Positions 1-7,106 are shown, numbered from the stretch's first letter. The stretch: 22,671 bases of DNA from Terriglobia bacterium (GCA_020072905.1 JAIQGB010000013.1:1-22671); one strand, 5' to 3'. Numbers and translations are program-made. The notes: generated from the sequence alone by a model not told the origin.

Positions 1-177
1 GACATGGCCCAGAAAATCTCCGAGCGGAGGAAAGCGGCGGCACTCCTCCAGTTCGGCGAGCGAGGCAGGATGAGCTTTCAAGTCGAGATAACGTAGCCCG
101 GGGTCCTCAAGACTCGCCCAAGGGATTTCCAGCGTGGCGTCGCCGGGATCGACTTCCTTGACAATTTCCACGCGCAT
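1..177 (-). CDS. Hypothetical protein, 5' part only (runs off the left edge)
   Basis: Reading the minus strand from an ATG at 177-175, 59 codons stay open to the window edge. The product begins MRVEIVKEVDPGDATLEIPW and continues through an acidic, leucine-rich stretch ending FPPLGDFLGHV. There is no signal peptide, membrane segment or motif I recognise, so no function is offered. Codon choice looks coding, with G/C favoured at third positions. No convincing Shine-Dalgarno sits directly upstream. A TTGACC hexamer on the minus strand (233-228) could be a -35, but its matching -10 is poor. The gene is divergent from the PilZ gene to the right, separated by about 460 bases. The start is the least certain part. 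Confidence 0.55.
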   Translation of the reverse strand, partial: MRVEIVKEVDPGDATLEIPWASLEDPGLRYLDLKAHPASLAELEECRRFPPLGDFLGHV

Positions 178-578
178 AAGGCTTGGGGATTGTCAGCCTC
201 TTCACATTGAGCGAAATCTGCTCCCGGTCAATCCGCTCACGAAAACCCGGAAGGAGCCGGGGCGTTTTTTTTGGGAAGGACTATGCCCCGGCTCTCCCGG
301 ACCTGCGTGACACTGTCCCCCCTTGCGGGGGGTGGTAGTGGCTTAGTCAGTTGTGGTCTATCACTGGCTGAATCATGCCACAGAATGCGGACCGCATGTA
401 GCCAAAAACAACAATCGCCTCTAGCGGGCTTGCGAGGCAGAAGACAAGCCAGCTCCCCGGCGAGTTTCGATGGGGGCTGCGGCAGCCTGGGAACCATCGC
501 GCACAGGTCCTGCCGCTTGCCTGGACCCGCTCACCGGGAGCTCCCGCTTTTGGTCTCACTCCGAGGCTGGCCGCTTTG
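178..578. other. Gene-free stretch with small hairpins
   Basis: No reading frame here has coding character: the open frames are short, rich in Arg/Pro/Ser and have no ribosome-binding site. Visible structure: a short GC hairpin followed by eight Ts (246-272); a C6-TTGC-G6 hairpin (317-332); and an imperfect long-range hairpin pairing GTGGC (339-343) and TCAG (347-350) with CTGA (368-371) and GCCAC (377-381). I recognise no RNA family, tRNA or repeat in it. Confidence 0.5.
246..272 (+). terminator. Weak terminator-like hairpin with T-run
   Basis: CCCGG (246-250) pairs with CCGGG (257-261) around an AAGGAG loop, and T8 follows at 265-272. The 5-bp stem is short for an intrinsic terminator. No plus-strand gene ends just upstream, so what it would terminate is unclear. 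Confidence 0.3.
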
Positions 579-587
579 TGGTATGAT
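579..587 (+). promoter_or_regulatory. Extended -10 promoter of the PilZ gene
   Basis: TGGTATGAT matches the TGN-TATAAT extended -10 form. No good -35 lies 16-18 bases upstream, as is usual for extended -10 promoters. The expected transcript would start near 594, about 42 bases before the ATG at 636. Confidence 0.5.
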
Positions 588-635
588 GCGCTCGACCGCG
601 GGCCTATCGAGGCGTTTCTCCTGCCGGTCGGGCCT

Positions 636-1016
636 ATGAAGACCGAAGCGCTTGCGGAAGAGAAGGCGGCGCCGCGCCGGCGCAGCACACGAATTCTCCT
701 GCGTGTTCCCCTGATCATCAATGTCGTCGGCGATTCAGTGGAGACCGAGTGGGAGCCGGTGGAGACCATTACGGTCAGCAAGCACGGGGCGATGGTCAGG
801 GCCAAGCAGGATTTTCAGGTTGGCGCCACGCTGGAAATCCGCGTTCGCAACAAGGACCGAACAGCGCGCGCGCGGGTCGCTTGGCGCTCTGCGGAGGTCA
901 CCCCTCAGGGCGTGGAGGTGGGCTTCGAGATCCTCGATGACGAGGGGTTCTGGGAGATCAGTTTTCCGCCGGACCGTTGGTCAGCCAGGATGGAGCCTCA
1001 CAAGAGCAACCCCTGA
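636..1016 (+). CDS. PilZ-domain protein
   Basis: A 126-residue protein that is essentially a single PilZ domain, the common c-di-GMP-binding fold used to control motility, exopolysaccharide and surface behaviour. The N-terminal arginine motif RRRSTR is at residues 14-19 and fits RxxxR. The second motif is TVSKHG at 46-51, where the family usually has D/NxSxxG; Thr replaces the Asp/Asn. The chain then alternates beta strands (LEIRVRNKDRTARARVAW, GVEVGFEI). There is no signal peptide, so it is cytosolic. The ATG at 636 was chosen because the arginine motif lies just after it and an extended -10 lies 49 bases upstream; a TTG at 576 overlaps that promoter and is unlikely. The CBS-pair gene follows 38 bases downstream and is probably co-transcribed. 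Family assignment is good; c-di-GMP binding is inferred and may be weakened by the Thr. Confidence 0.85.
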   Translation: MKTEALAEEKAAPRRRSTRILLRVPLIINVVGDSVETEWEPVETITVSKHGAMVRAKQDFQVGATLEIRVRNKDRTARARVAWRSAEVTPQGVEVGFEILDDEGFWEISFPPDRWSARMEPHKSNP

Positions 1017-1054
1017 GCCCGGGAAGGGCTGGAGGGGGAGAACAGGAGAGGTCC

Positions 1055-1501
1055 ATGTTAGTGCGGGATTTCATGACCAGGGAAGTGACCTCCCTCCAGG
1101 AGACCGACACGCTGCTGGACGCGCGCATGGTCTTTGTCCGCTCATCGTTTCGGCACCTGCCCGTGCTGCGTGACAAACAGGTCGTGGGCGTCGTCACGGA
1201 GAACGATGTTCGGCAGTTCGGCCCCTCCCTGACGAGCGGCGTCAGCCCGGAAGAGTACAACCAGCTTCTGGAGACGACCCCGGTCTCTCGGGCGATGACC
1301 CGCGACCCCGTCACCGTTCGGCCAAACCAACCGGTATTCGAAGCCGCCAACCTGCTTTACACCCGCCGCTTCGGCTGTCTGCCCGTAGTCGAAAACGGTG
1401 AACTGGTGGGCATCGTCTCGACCACCGACATGCTGCGGCTTCTCGTGCAATTGATCCAGAACCAGGGATTGGTCTCCGAGGGCTCTGCATCGTCGGCGTG
1501 A
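1055..1501 (+). CDS. CBS-domain-pair protein
   Basis: A 148-residue protein made of two CBS domains (about residues 1-57 and 77-135). Each repeat shows the usual signature: a start like VRDFMTREVTSLQE or VSRAMTRDPVTVRP, then a core like HLPVLRDKQVVGVVTENDV and CLPVVENGELVGIVSTTDM. Such Bateman modules bind adenosyl ligands (AMP, ATP, SAM and related) and usually regulate a partner. Here no catalytic domain is attached, so its output is unknown. A strong Shine-Dalgarno (AGGAGAGG, 1043-1050) sits 4 bases before the ATG at 1055. It lies 38 bases after the PilZ gene, which suggests one transcript pairing a possible c-di-GMP sensor with a nucleotide sensor. The fold is near certain; ligand and partner cannot be read from sequence. 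Confidence 0.9.
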   Translation: MLVRDFMTREVTSLQETDTLLDARMVFVRSSFRHLPVLRDKQVVGVVTENDVRQFGPSLTSGVSPEEYNQLLETTPVSRAMTRDPVTVRPNQPVFEAANLLYTRRFGCLPVVENGELVGIVSTTDMLRLLVQLIQNQGLVSEGSASSA

Positions 1502-1586
1502 ACTGCGGAAGCCCCCTCGCACTCGAAGCCGCGCAGGGCTCCGTACCCGCGCTCGATCAAATCGAGCCTCGCGAGCGCTCTTCCGC

Positions 1587-1592
1587 TATAAT
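1587..1592 (+). promoter_or_regulatory. Perfect -10 hexamer upstream of the lipocalin-like gene
   Basis: TATAAT occurs in a GC-rich gap after the CBS gene. No convincing -35 or extended -10 TG accompanies it. If used, transcription starts near 1599 and leaves a leader of about 220 bases before the ATG at 1819. That leader contains a short open frame starting at 1605. Confidence 0.4.
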
Positions 1593-1604
1593 CGTTCCCT
1601 CGTC

Positions 1605-1817
1605 ATGTACCGGCTGACATCGCGTCCCCGGCTTGAGCCCGAATGGATGCACAATACGGAGCAAGCGGACGTTTCTCCTCTTAGCCGTCGCGCCTCTTCT
1701 ACCCTCGGCGGAAACGCCCGGATTTTTGTGCGCGAGGCGCTCGTGAACGGCTGGGTTTTGGAAAGGAGAATTGCCTTCGGTACAGGCCCGCCGCCGCGAG
1801 GGAAAACAGGGTTCTGA
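1605..1817 (+). CDS. Doubtful 70-residue leader ORF
   Basis: An ATG lies 12 bases after a perfect TATAAT (1587-1592). The frame runs 70 codons and its TGA (1815-1817) ends one base before the ATG of the secreted protein at 1819, an arrangement that would allow translational coupling. The product is rich in Arg, Pro and Ser and shows no signal peptide, motif or family resemblance. Third-position G/C is lower than in the neighbouring genes, and there is no Shine-Dalgarno. It is listed because of its placement; it may equally be untranslated leader. Confidence 0.2.
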   Translation: MYRLTSRPRLEPEWMHNTEQADVSPLSRRASSTLGGNARIFVREALVNGWVLERRIAFGTGPPPRGKTGF

Positions 1818-1818
1818 C

Positions 1819-2424
1819 ATGCGACCAGCTTTCTTGATTCTGTTTTGCCTGGCCGGCGCGGCTCCCCTGCCGGCAAAAGAGAAGCCGCCGGTGATTCACC
1901 GGATTCCCCTCCCGCCCCAGCCCGACTACGGCGCGCTCGATTGGCTGGTCGGCGAATGGTCGGGCAAGACCACGGACGGCAGCCCGCAGGGTGAGGTCCA
2001 CCTCGCCATCTCCTACGACCTCGAGAAACGCTTCATGGTTTTCCGCGAGCACGTCCAGCTCGCCGCGACCGCCAGCGTGCCGGAAACGAACGAAACCTGG
2101 ATGGGCATACTGAGTCCGGACCCCTCCGGCGCGGGATTTCGGCTGCGCGTTTTCTCCGACACAGGGTTCATCACACGCTACCGCCTGACCGTAGAGGACG
2201 GCAGTGTCTTCCTGAGTCCCGAGGGCGGCGAGGAGCCGCCGCCTGGCTGGCTTTTCCGCCGCACGCTGAAACGGACAAATGTCGGAGAGCTGACGGAAGC
2301 GGTTCAGGTCGCCCCCCCCAACAAAGCCTTCTTCGACTACTACCAGGCGAAGCTGACGCGAACAGCTCCATCCGCCCCGGCCTCCGCTCCGTCTGCTCCA
2401 GCGGCGAATCGCACCGAAGAATGA
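1819..2424 (+). CDS. Secreted lipocalin-like protein (DUF1579 / nitrobindin-like type)
   Basis: A 201-residue protein with an N-terminal signal peptide (hydrophobic LILFCLAGAAPLPA, residues 6-19, likely cleaved near 19). A beta-rich body follows. It opens with ALDWLVGEWSG (about residues 39-49), the hallmark start of small ten-strand barrel families such as DUF1579 and the nitrobindin/THAP4-like proteins, and continues in short alternating strands (GEVHLAISYDLEKRFMVF, GFRLRVFSDTGFITRYRLTV). The last 25 residues are a low-complexity Ala/Pro/Ser tail. It probably sits in the periplasm, and a small hydrophobic ligand is plausible but not shown. The ATG at 1819 was chosen because the signal peptide starts there; the ribosome site is weak. 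The AsmA-like gene follows after 66 bases. The fold assignment rests on one motif plus overall pattern. Confidence 0.7.
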   Translation: MRPAFLILFCLAGAAPLPAKEKPPVIHRIPLPPQPDYGALDWLVGEWSGKTTDGSPQGEVHLAISYDLEKRFMVFREHVQLAATASVPETNETWMGILSPDPSGAGFRLRVFSDTGFITRYRLTVEDGSVFLSPEGGEEPPPGWLFRRTLKRTNVGELTEAVQVAPPNKAFFDYYQAKLTRTAPSAPASAPSAPAANRTEE

Positions 2425-2426
2425 TG

Positions 2427-2432
2427 TAGAAT
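2427..2432 (+). promoter_or_regulatory. Possible -10 before the AsmA-family gene
   Basis: TAGAAT lies between the lipocalin-like gene and the AsmA-like gene, 58 bases before the ATG at 2491. There is no clear -35, so this is only a candidate for independent expression. Confidence 0.3.
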
Positions 2433-2490
2433 AGCCCTGCGCGGGATGCGGCCTCCGCGCTCCCCGTCATCTGTGGCAGGAGGAAATCCC

Positions 2491-4086
2491 ATGTCCAAAG
2501 GGAAGAAAATCGCACTCGGCATCCTCATCGTCCTTGTGGTTCTCATCGCAGGGCTGGCGGTGGCTATTCCCCTGCTGATCGATATCGACCGCTACCGCCC
2601 GCAGGTGATTGCGCACATTCAAGAGGAGACGGGCAAGCCCGCGGAAATCGGCAAACTGGCGCTCACCGTCTTTCCCACGCTCTCCATCCGCGTGGATGAT
2701 TTCGCGCTGGGGAATCCGGCGGGCTTTCCCAAGGGCTACCTGGTGAAGGCTCGCCGCATTTACGCCGTCGTGGACCGAGACGCGCTGTGGAATCGGCAAG
2801 TCATCGTCAAATCGCTGGAGCTCGACCAGCCCGTCATTCGGCTGCTCTCCGACGTGCGGGGCAAGTGGAACTTCGAGAACCCGCCGGCCTCCAAGCAGAC
2901 TGCAAAGCCCGCGGACGATTCGCCGTCTTCTTTCACCCTGGGTGTGATCGACAAGGTCAGCATCAAGGACGGCGATTTGGCTGCCACGAACTTGCTGGCT
3001 TCAGGCAAGCCCGGTCCCGATTTCTTTGCGGCGCGCGGCGTGTCCGTGGACCTCGAAGACGTGGATATCAATGCTTTTGTTTCCTCCAGTTCCGCTTCCC
3101 TGGTACCTCGACCCGATTTATTCCGCCCACTCACGGGGCCGGCCTTCGGCGCCACGGTACTCTACGCGGCTCCGGCCCAGGACAAACCCGCGGCGCAAGG
3201 AAGCCTGCGCGCCGATACGCTCCGCTTCGGCACGCTTCAAGCGAGTTCGGTAAAGACGAAACTGCGGCTTTTCCCCAAGCAGGTTTTCTTTGATGACCTC
3301 AACTTTGGCTTCTATGGGGGACGTGCCTCCGGAACGCTCTCCTTCAACTTTGCAGGTCAGAATCCCCGCTACTCGACCAACGCCCGCCTGAGCGGTGTGG
3401 ACGTGGCGAAAATGCTTGAGGCGGTCCCCGAGGCCCGCGGCAAGATGACCGGCACGATGGACGGCACGATGAAGCTGGCGGGCGAAGTCACGCACTCGCC
3501 CGACCCGCTCGCCGGCATGCGCGGTACCGGCCAGTTGAGCATCAAGGACGGAAAGCTTCCCAGCCTTCAACTGAACAGGAACCTGATGATGCTCGCCCGC
3601 TTCGGCCAATTGGGTGCGGCGGAAGGTGATCCTTCTTCGTTCCAATCGATGTCCACCGATCTGAATATTGCCGCCGGGACGATCACGAGCAACAAGGTCA
3701 CAATTGTCGGCAATGGGGTCGATGTGGACGCGGCAGGGGCCCTGGCGCTCGCCGGGGAGGGGAGCCTGGCCTACGATGGCATTGCCAAGCTGGCCGCCGG
3801 ACAGAATCCCATCACGAATATCCTGGGAGGACTTTCCGGAGCCACCTACGCCGATGGCAAATTGACTTTCCCGTTTTCCATCGGCGGCACGTTCCAAAAA
3901 CCGCAGTTTAAGCTGAAGTCGCTGGGCTCGAAGCAACAACTCACTGGTTTGCAGGGCCTGCTCGGCGCCAAGGGCCAGCAGCAGACGGGCGCGCAGGGCC
4001 AGCAGACGCCCGCCGACCTCGTGCAAGGCCTCGCGGGAATGTTCAAGAAGAAGCAGTCCACGCAGCAGCAGACGCAGCCGAAGTAA
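2491..4086 (+). CDS. AsmA-family protein
   Basis: A 531-residue protein with a short basic N-terminus (MSKGKK) and one membrane anchor (about residues 7-30), followed by a long periplasmic body. The segment right after the anchor, IDIDRYRPQVIAHIQEETG then KLALTVFPTLSIRVDDFALG, is the AsmA N-terminal signature. An AsmA C-terminal-type beta-rich region follows (about 300-460; ARLSGVDVAKMLEAV, MTGTMDGTMKLAGE, GTGQLSIKDGKL). AsmA-like proteins are long repetitive beta structures of the bridge-like lipid-transfer class, linked to moving phospholipid between inner and outer membranes and to outer-membrane assembly. The C-terminal 60 residues are rich in Gln, Gly and Lys, a low-complexity tail of unknown role. 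The start at 2491 has a perfect AGGAGG (2478-2483) 7 bases upstream. Exact substrate is unknown. Confidence 0.88.
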   Translation: MSKGKKIALGILIVLVVLIAGLAVAIPLLIDIDRYRPQVIAHIQEETGKPAEIGKLALTVFPTLSIRVDDFALGNPAGFPKGYLVKARRIYAVVDRDALWNRQVIVKSLELDQPVIRLLSDVRGKWNFENPPASKQTAKPADDSPSSFTLGVIDKVSIKDGDLAATNLLASGKPGPDFFAARGVSVDLEDVDINAFVSSSSASLVPRPDLFRPLTGPAFGATVLYAAPAQDKPAAQGSLRADTLRFGTLQASSVKTKLRLFPKQVFFDDLNFGFYGGRASGTLSFNFAGQNPRYSTNARLSGVDVAKMLEAVPEARGKMTGTMDGTMKLAGEVTHSPDPLAGMRGTGQLSIKDGKLPSLQLNRNLMMLARFGQLGAAEGDPSSFQSMSTDLNIAAGTITSNKVTIVGNGVDVDAAGALALAGEGSLAYDGIAKLAAGQNPITNILGGLSGATYADGKLTFPFSIGGTFQKPQFKLKSLGSKQQLTGLQGLLGAKGQQQTGAQGQQTPADLVQGLAGMFKKKQSTQQQTQPK

Positions 4087-4123
4087 ACCGGCGGCGCGCG
4101 TGTATCCCGCGACAGTGATGCCG

Positions 4124-4322
4124 GCGATCAGGCTGTCTGTCGGGCCCGTCGCCGACGCCGCTGCCTCTCCATCCCTTGGAAATCGCCGCGGTGATTGTCT
4201 CGGTGGGGGTGGTGACGTTGGTTGCGCAGGACGGCGAGACCAACTGGTTCGAGGGCCTGCAACTGCTGAGTGTGTACGTGGTCCTCGGCGGGTTCCTATT
4301 TTCCCTGCCCTGGCCGCATTGA
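4124..4322 (+). pseudogene. 3' remnant of a Ca2+/H+ antiporter (Cax) gene
   Basis: In the frame ending at the TGA 4320-4322 the sequence reads PLEIAAVIVSVGVVTLVAQD, GETNWFEGLQLL and SVYVVLGGFLFSLPWPH. This matches the last two membrane segments of CaCA-family Ca2+/H+ antiporters, whose C-termini typically read DG.SNWLEG.QLLAVYLIL. Further upstream, in a different frame (from 4124), AIRLSVGPVA resembles the preceding IALFVAPxL helix start. A frameshift and a short deletion therefore lie near 4155-4172. No start codon or ribosome site precedes it, and the rest of the gene (about 300 residues) is absent. It sits between the AsmA gene and the M48 terminator. The match is from memory of the family. 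Confidence 0.75.
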
Positions 4323-4383
4323 AGGCCGTCCCTCTGAGAATGTATTTGTAAATCAATCTCCTTGTCGGCGAAGGACAAAGGTC

Positions 4384-4415
4384 AAAAAAGGAGGGGCGCA
4401 ATTTCTTGCGCCCCT
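4384..4415 (-). terminator. Intrinsic terminator of the M48 peptidase gene
   Basis: A perfect 10-bp stem pairs 4392-4401 (AGGGGCGCAA) with 4406-4415 around a TTTC loop. On the minus strand it is followed by a T6 run (complement of 4384-4389). It begins 40 bases past the peptidase stop codon. Confidence 0.85.
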
Positions 4416-4454
4416 TCTACCCGTCTCACGGTCCGTTCGAAACACTCAGGCGAA

Positions 4455-5441
4455 TCAATCACGCCGCTTGAGCACGGGCGGCTTGTCGTCATCCTGGCTC
4501 GAGTCCTTCCCTCCGCTTCCTTGGGTGGACTCATCCGGCGCGCGCTTCTTCAGTGTCGGACCTGATTTCTCGGTCTTCTTATTCAGCGCGACCAGAGTCT
4601 TCATCCGCGATTTGACATCGTCGAATTCCGAAGTTGTCACCAGATACTGCTCCCGCTTGGGGAGGATTCCTTTGATTTCCTGCTCGCACTTGACGATTCG
4701 GTCGGGCGTGGGCGGGTGGTCCATGAAGATCTTCGCGGCGGAGCCTGGCTGCCGGCGTTCCTCCTCAATGACCTTGCTGAAGAACGAGACGTACGAATCG
4801 GGGTCGTAGCCGGCCTTGTACATATACTGCAGCCCCAGGAAGTCGGCTTCCGCCTCGGCATTGCGGTCGAACTTGAGGAATGCCACCGGGACCCCGAAGT
4901 TCAGCGCGCTGGACACCCCCATATAAACCGGATAGGTCATGGGAACGAAGATCAGCGGAATGGTCGCATATTGGAGGAGGGTGGCCTTGGTCATCTGCGA
5001 AGCCCAGTGGCGGGCGGCCACGTGGCCGATTTCGTGCGCGATCACGCCGGCGACCTGGCTTTCCTCGTCGGCGGCAAGGAGCACTCCGGTATTGACAAAG
5101 AGGAACCCGCCGGGCAAAGCAAAGGCGTTGATCTCCGGCGAATCGATGACTTTCACCGTCAAGGGGATGGTGAGGTCGGAGTTCCGAGCGATGTTCTGCG
5201 CGATGCGGTTCACGTACTCGGCCACCACCGGGTCCTTGACAATCTTGGCTTGCTTTTCGATCTCAGTGGCGTACTGCTTGCCGATACCGATTTCCTTCTC
5301 CTGGGAAATGATGGAGCGGTGAGCCACCTTGCGGCTGCCGATATCGTTTACGTCCGTCTTGTCGCTCCCCGCAAAAGCACCCGGGGTGAACGCTAACAGC
5401 CCCGCCATCAATAAGATACCGACAGCCTTCGACATTCTCAT
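4455..5441 (-). CDS. M48-family metallopeptidase, exported
   Basis: A 328-residue zinc peptidase of family M48 (BepA/LoiP/YggG-like side, not the multi-pass HtpX type). An N-terminal signal peptide (AVGILLMAGLLAFTPGAFA, residues 6-24) sends it to the periplasm. The HExxH motif is HEIGH at 136-140, and the third zinc ligand is Glu196 in RNAEAEAD (RxxExxAD). The preceding INAFALPGGFLFVNTGVL block is the usual substrate-side strand of the family, and the downstream DHPPTPDR motif is also typical. There are no TPR repeats. The last 50 residues are a charged Lys/Asp/Ser tail. Relatives degrade or help assemble outer-membrane proteins. The ATG at 5441 has GGAGG about 9 bases upstream and starts the signal peptide; a longer frame to 5579 lacks both. 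An intrinsic terminator follows. Confidence 0.92.
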   Translation of the reverse strand: MRMSKAVGILLMAGLLAFTPGAFAGSDKTDVNDIGSRKVAHRSIISQEKEIGIGKQYATEIEKQAKIVKDPVVAEYVNRIAQNIARNSDLTIPLTVKVIDSPEINAFALPGGFLFVNTGVLLAADEESQVAGVIAHEIGHVAARHWASQMTKATLLQYATIPLIFVPMTYPVYMGVSSALNFGVPVAFLKFDRNAEAEADFLGLQYMYKAGYDPDSYVSFFSKVIEEERRQPGSAAKIFMDHPPTPDRIVKCEQEIKGILPKREQYLVTTSEFDDVKSRMKTLVALNKKTEKSGPTLKKRAPDESTQGSGGKDSSQDDDKPPVLKRRD

Positions 5442-5616
5442 CGCCTTGCCCTCCGACAGATTCTCTGGACGGCTCCACGCCGCCAAACGGCTCGGGCCGA
5501 CTGACACACTCCATCCTTGGCACTCCATTGGATTGCTTCCGCTCACCGCAGGTTGCTTCAACAATCGGCTGATTTTCAATCTGTTGGTAAGGGGCTTGAG
5601 GCTTGGATGTTCTCAC

Positions 5617-5646
5617 TTGCTGTCGTCACTGACGTCGGGCTATAGA
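5617..5646 (+). promoter_or_regulatory. Possible promoter of the small exported ORF
   Basis: TTGCTG (5617-5622), 18 bases, then TATAGA (5641-5646). The predicted transcription start is about 28 bases before the ATG at 5681. Confidence 0.4.
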
Positions 5647-5680
5647 ATCCGGGCCTGCACGCAACTCTCGGGACACAGCG

Positions 5681-5905
5681 ATGACACTCCTGCCGCGACT
5701 GACGATAGGCTTTTCTCTCCTCGCCGTATTTCTTCTCAGCGGGCATGCCGAAGGCTTCGCCGCAGGGCCGGCTGCGGACCCCGACGAGGTCCGCAGCCGT
5801 TGGTTTGGGTGGATTGACGCCCGATGCCAACTTGTCAATCGTGCGATTTATCCGGTTTGTGTTCTTCCCCACCGCCTCGTTTCTCGGGCGGATGAGTCTG
5901 CTTAA
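5681..5905 (+). CDS. Small signal-peptide ORF, possibly a gene stump
   Basis: A 74-codon frame begins with a good export signal (MTLLPRLTIGFSLLAVFLLS, then GHAEGFA) behind a plausible promoter. After about residue 45 (DEVRSRWFGWIDA) the sequence loses coding character, and its last 71 bases run antisense to the 3' end of the YXWGXW gene. A strong 12-bp hairpin (5769-5799) lies inside the frame. Two readings are possible: a genuine small secreted protein, or the 5' stump of a larger exported-protein gene whose remainder was lost when the minus-strand gene arrived. I do not recognise the family. Confidence 0.35.
   Translation: MTLLPRLTIGFSLLAVFLLSGHAEGFAAGPAADPDEVRSRWFGWIDARCQLVNRAIYPVCVLPHRLVSRADESA
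5769..5799 (-). terminator. Strong 12-bp hairpin past the YXWGXW gene
   Basis: Positions 5769-5780 pair perfectly with 5788-5799 around a 7-base CCGACGA loop. It starts 35 bases beyond the minus-strand stop codon at 5835, where a 3'-end hairpin would be expected. No T-run follows on that strand, so it may be an mRNA-stabilising or Rho-assisted end rather than a classical terminator. Confidence 0.45.
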
Positions 5906-7106
5906 CTGGCCGCCCCGATTCGGCGCGAGGCGCGGGCTGGCGCTCCATGGGCACGCGAGTTACGTTCGGGTGAGCCTGCTCGGGAGGAGGCCCGCTGCGC
6001 TGGTACTTCGGCTGGGGAGGCTCGACCTGGGCAGGTGCTGGACGCTCCACAGCAGGGGCTGGATGCCCCACTCGTTCAGGCGGTTCTGCGCGCCGGGGCG
6101 CGGTGGCTTCTGGAGGTTTTCCGGGGCGAGCGGCAGGACTTGGTGCCCCAGCCGGCATGGAATTGGGAGCCGAGCGGTTTGCACCCGCCGCTTTAGGTTC
6201 CGGCGGCTGGTACGGGGCTCCCGCGCGGCTGGCCTGCACGATTTCACGGCCGGAAAATTGTCCCGGCCTCGGGGTGGCGGCAACAGCAGGCCGCCCCTTG
6301 TTTTCGGACGCTCGCAGCCTGGGGTCTCTTTCGGCGGTCTGGATATGCTGCATTTGTTCGGCCACGGGCCCGGAACGCCGCTGATTCGCAGCAGCGATCT
6401 GCGCGGCGGTCGGCCGCGCCTCCATGCCGCCCGGACCACCGCTGTAGCTGACGCGGGTGACGTCCACATTGTTGACGACCGTCTTGTTGTAAACGTTGGT
6501 TATGTTCGTTGTCTGAATGTTATTCACCGAGCGGTTGTAATAGAATCGTCTCTGATTCCAATATCCGCCTTCGTAGCCGTAACCCGTGTAGCCGAACCCG
6601 TAGAAAATGCCGCCGTAGTACCCGACCACCGGACCCCAATAGCCTTCGTTCCACACATAGACGCCGTCGTCATAGGCCCAATACCCTGGAGTCCAGAGCG
6701 CACCCGGGAAGGGCGCCATCACCCACGTCCCTGGCACCCAGTAGTAGCCGTAATCCTGGTCCCAAGCCCAGTAGCCCGGCGTCCAGATATAGCCCGGACC
6801 GGGGCAAAAGGGCTGGGAGTAAATGGGCAGCGCCGGCGGACCAAACGAAACCGAAATGCCTACGGCGAATCGCGCCGAGGATGATGCCGGTGCGGCCAGC
6901 ATCGCCAGAGCAATCAGGAGCGAGCCAATCAAGCAAGCGGCAAGGTGCGCTCCCGACCGGCGCGAACGTCCAACGTGCGCAGGCTGGGCCGGACCCGCAG
7001 CCGGGTGTCCGCTCGCGGCCCCGGGTTCGGGGAATTCTCTGGAGGGAATTCCTTCCGAATGACTTGGCGAGAAACGATCAACGCTAAGCTCGTTTCGTTC
7101 TCTCAT
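5835..7106 (-). CDS. YXWGXW-repeat exported protein with Pro-rich tail
   Basis: A 423-residue protein in four parts. Residues 1-53 are a polar, Pro/Ser/Arg-rich N-terminus. Residues 54-76 are a hydrophobic segment (LAACLIGSLLIALAMLAAP), either an unusually late signal peptide or a membrane anchor. Residues 100-190 are an aromatic Tyr/Trp/Gly region with repeats of the YXWGXW type (WTPGYWAW at 108, YYWVPGTWV at 121, WTPGYWAY at 138, VWNEGYWG at 151). An Asn/Thr/Val-rich strand (VNNIQTTNITNVYNKTVVNN) follows, then a Pro/Ala/Arg-rich basic C-terminus of about 190 residues. Such proteins are widespread and of unknown function, possibly surface or wall associated. GGAGG (7114-7118 region) lies 7 bases before the ATG at 7106; upstream in-frame ATGs lack such a site. 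The gene is monocistronic. Confidence 0.8.
   Translation of the reverse strand: MRERNELSVDRFSPSHSEGIPSREFPEPGAASGHPAAGPAQPAHVGRSRRSGAHLAACLIGSLLIALAMLAAPASSSARFAVGISVSFGPPALPIYSQPFCPGPGYIWTPGYWAWDQDYGYYWVPGTWVMAPFPGALWTPGYWAYDDGVYVWNEGYWGPVVGYYGGIFYGFGYTGYGYEGGYWNQRRFYYNRSVNNIQTTNITNVYNKTVVNNVDVTRVSYSGGPGGMEARPTAAQIAAANQRRSGPVAEQMQHIQTAERDPRLRASENKGRPAVAATPRPGQFSGREIVQASRAGAPYQPPEPKAAGANRSAPNSMPAGAPSPAARPGKPPEATAPRRAEPPERVGHPAPAVERPAPAQVEPPQPKYQRSGPPPEQAHPNVTRVPMERQPAPRAESGRPVKQTHPPEKRGGGEEHKPDKSHD

Noticed and set aside
3118..4401. 427-codon minus-strand frame across the AsmA gene and cax remnant
   Set aside because: Antisense shadow with a Leu/Arg/Gly-biased product, no ribosome site, and it runs through the M48 terminator.
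5745..6884. 379-codon plus-strand frame
   Set aside because: Shadow of the minus-strand YXWGXW gene, which has a strong ribosome site and family repeats.
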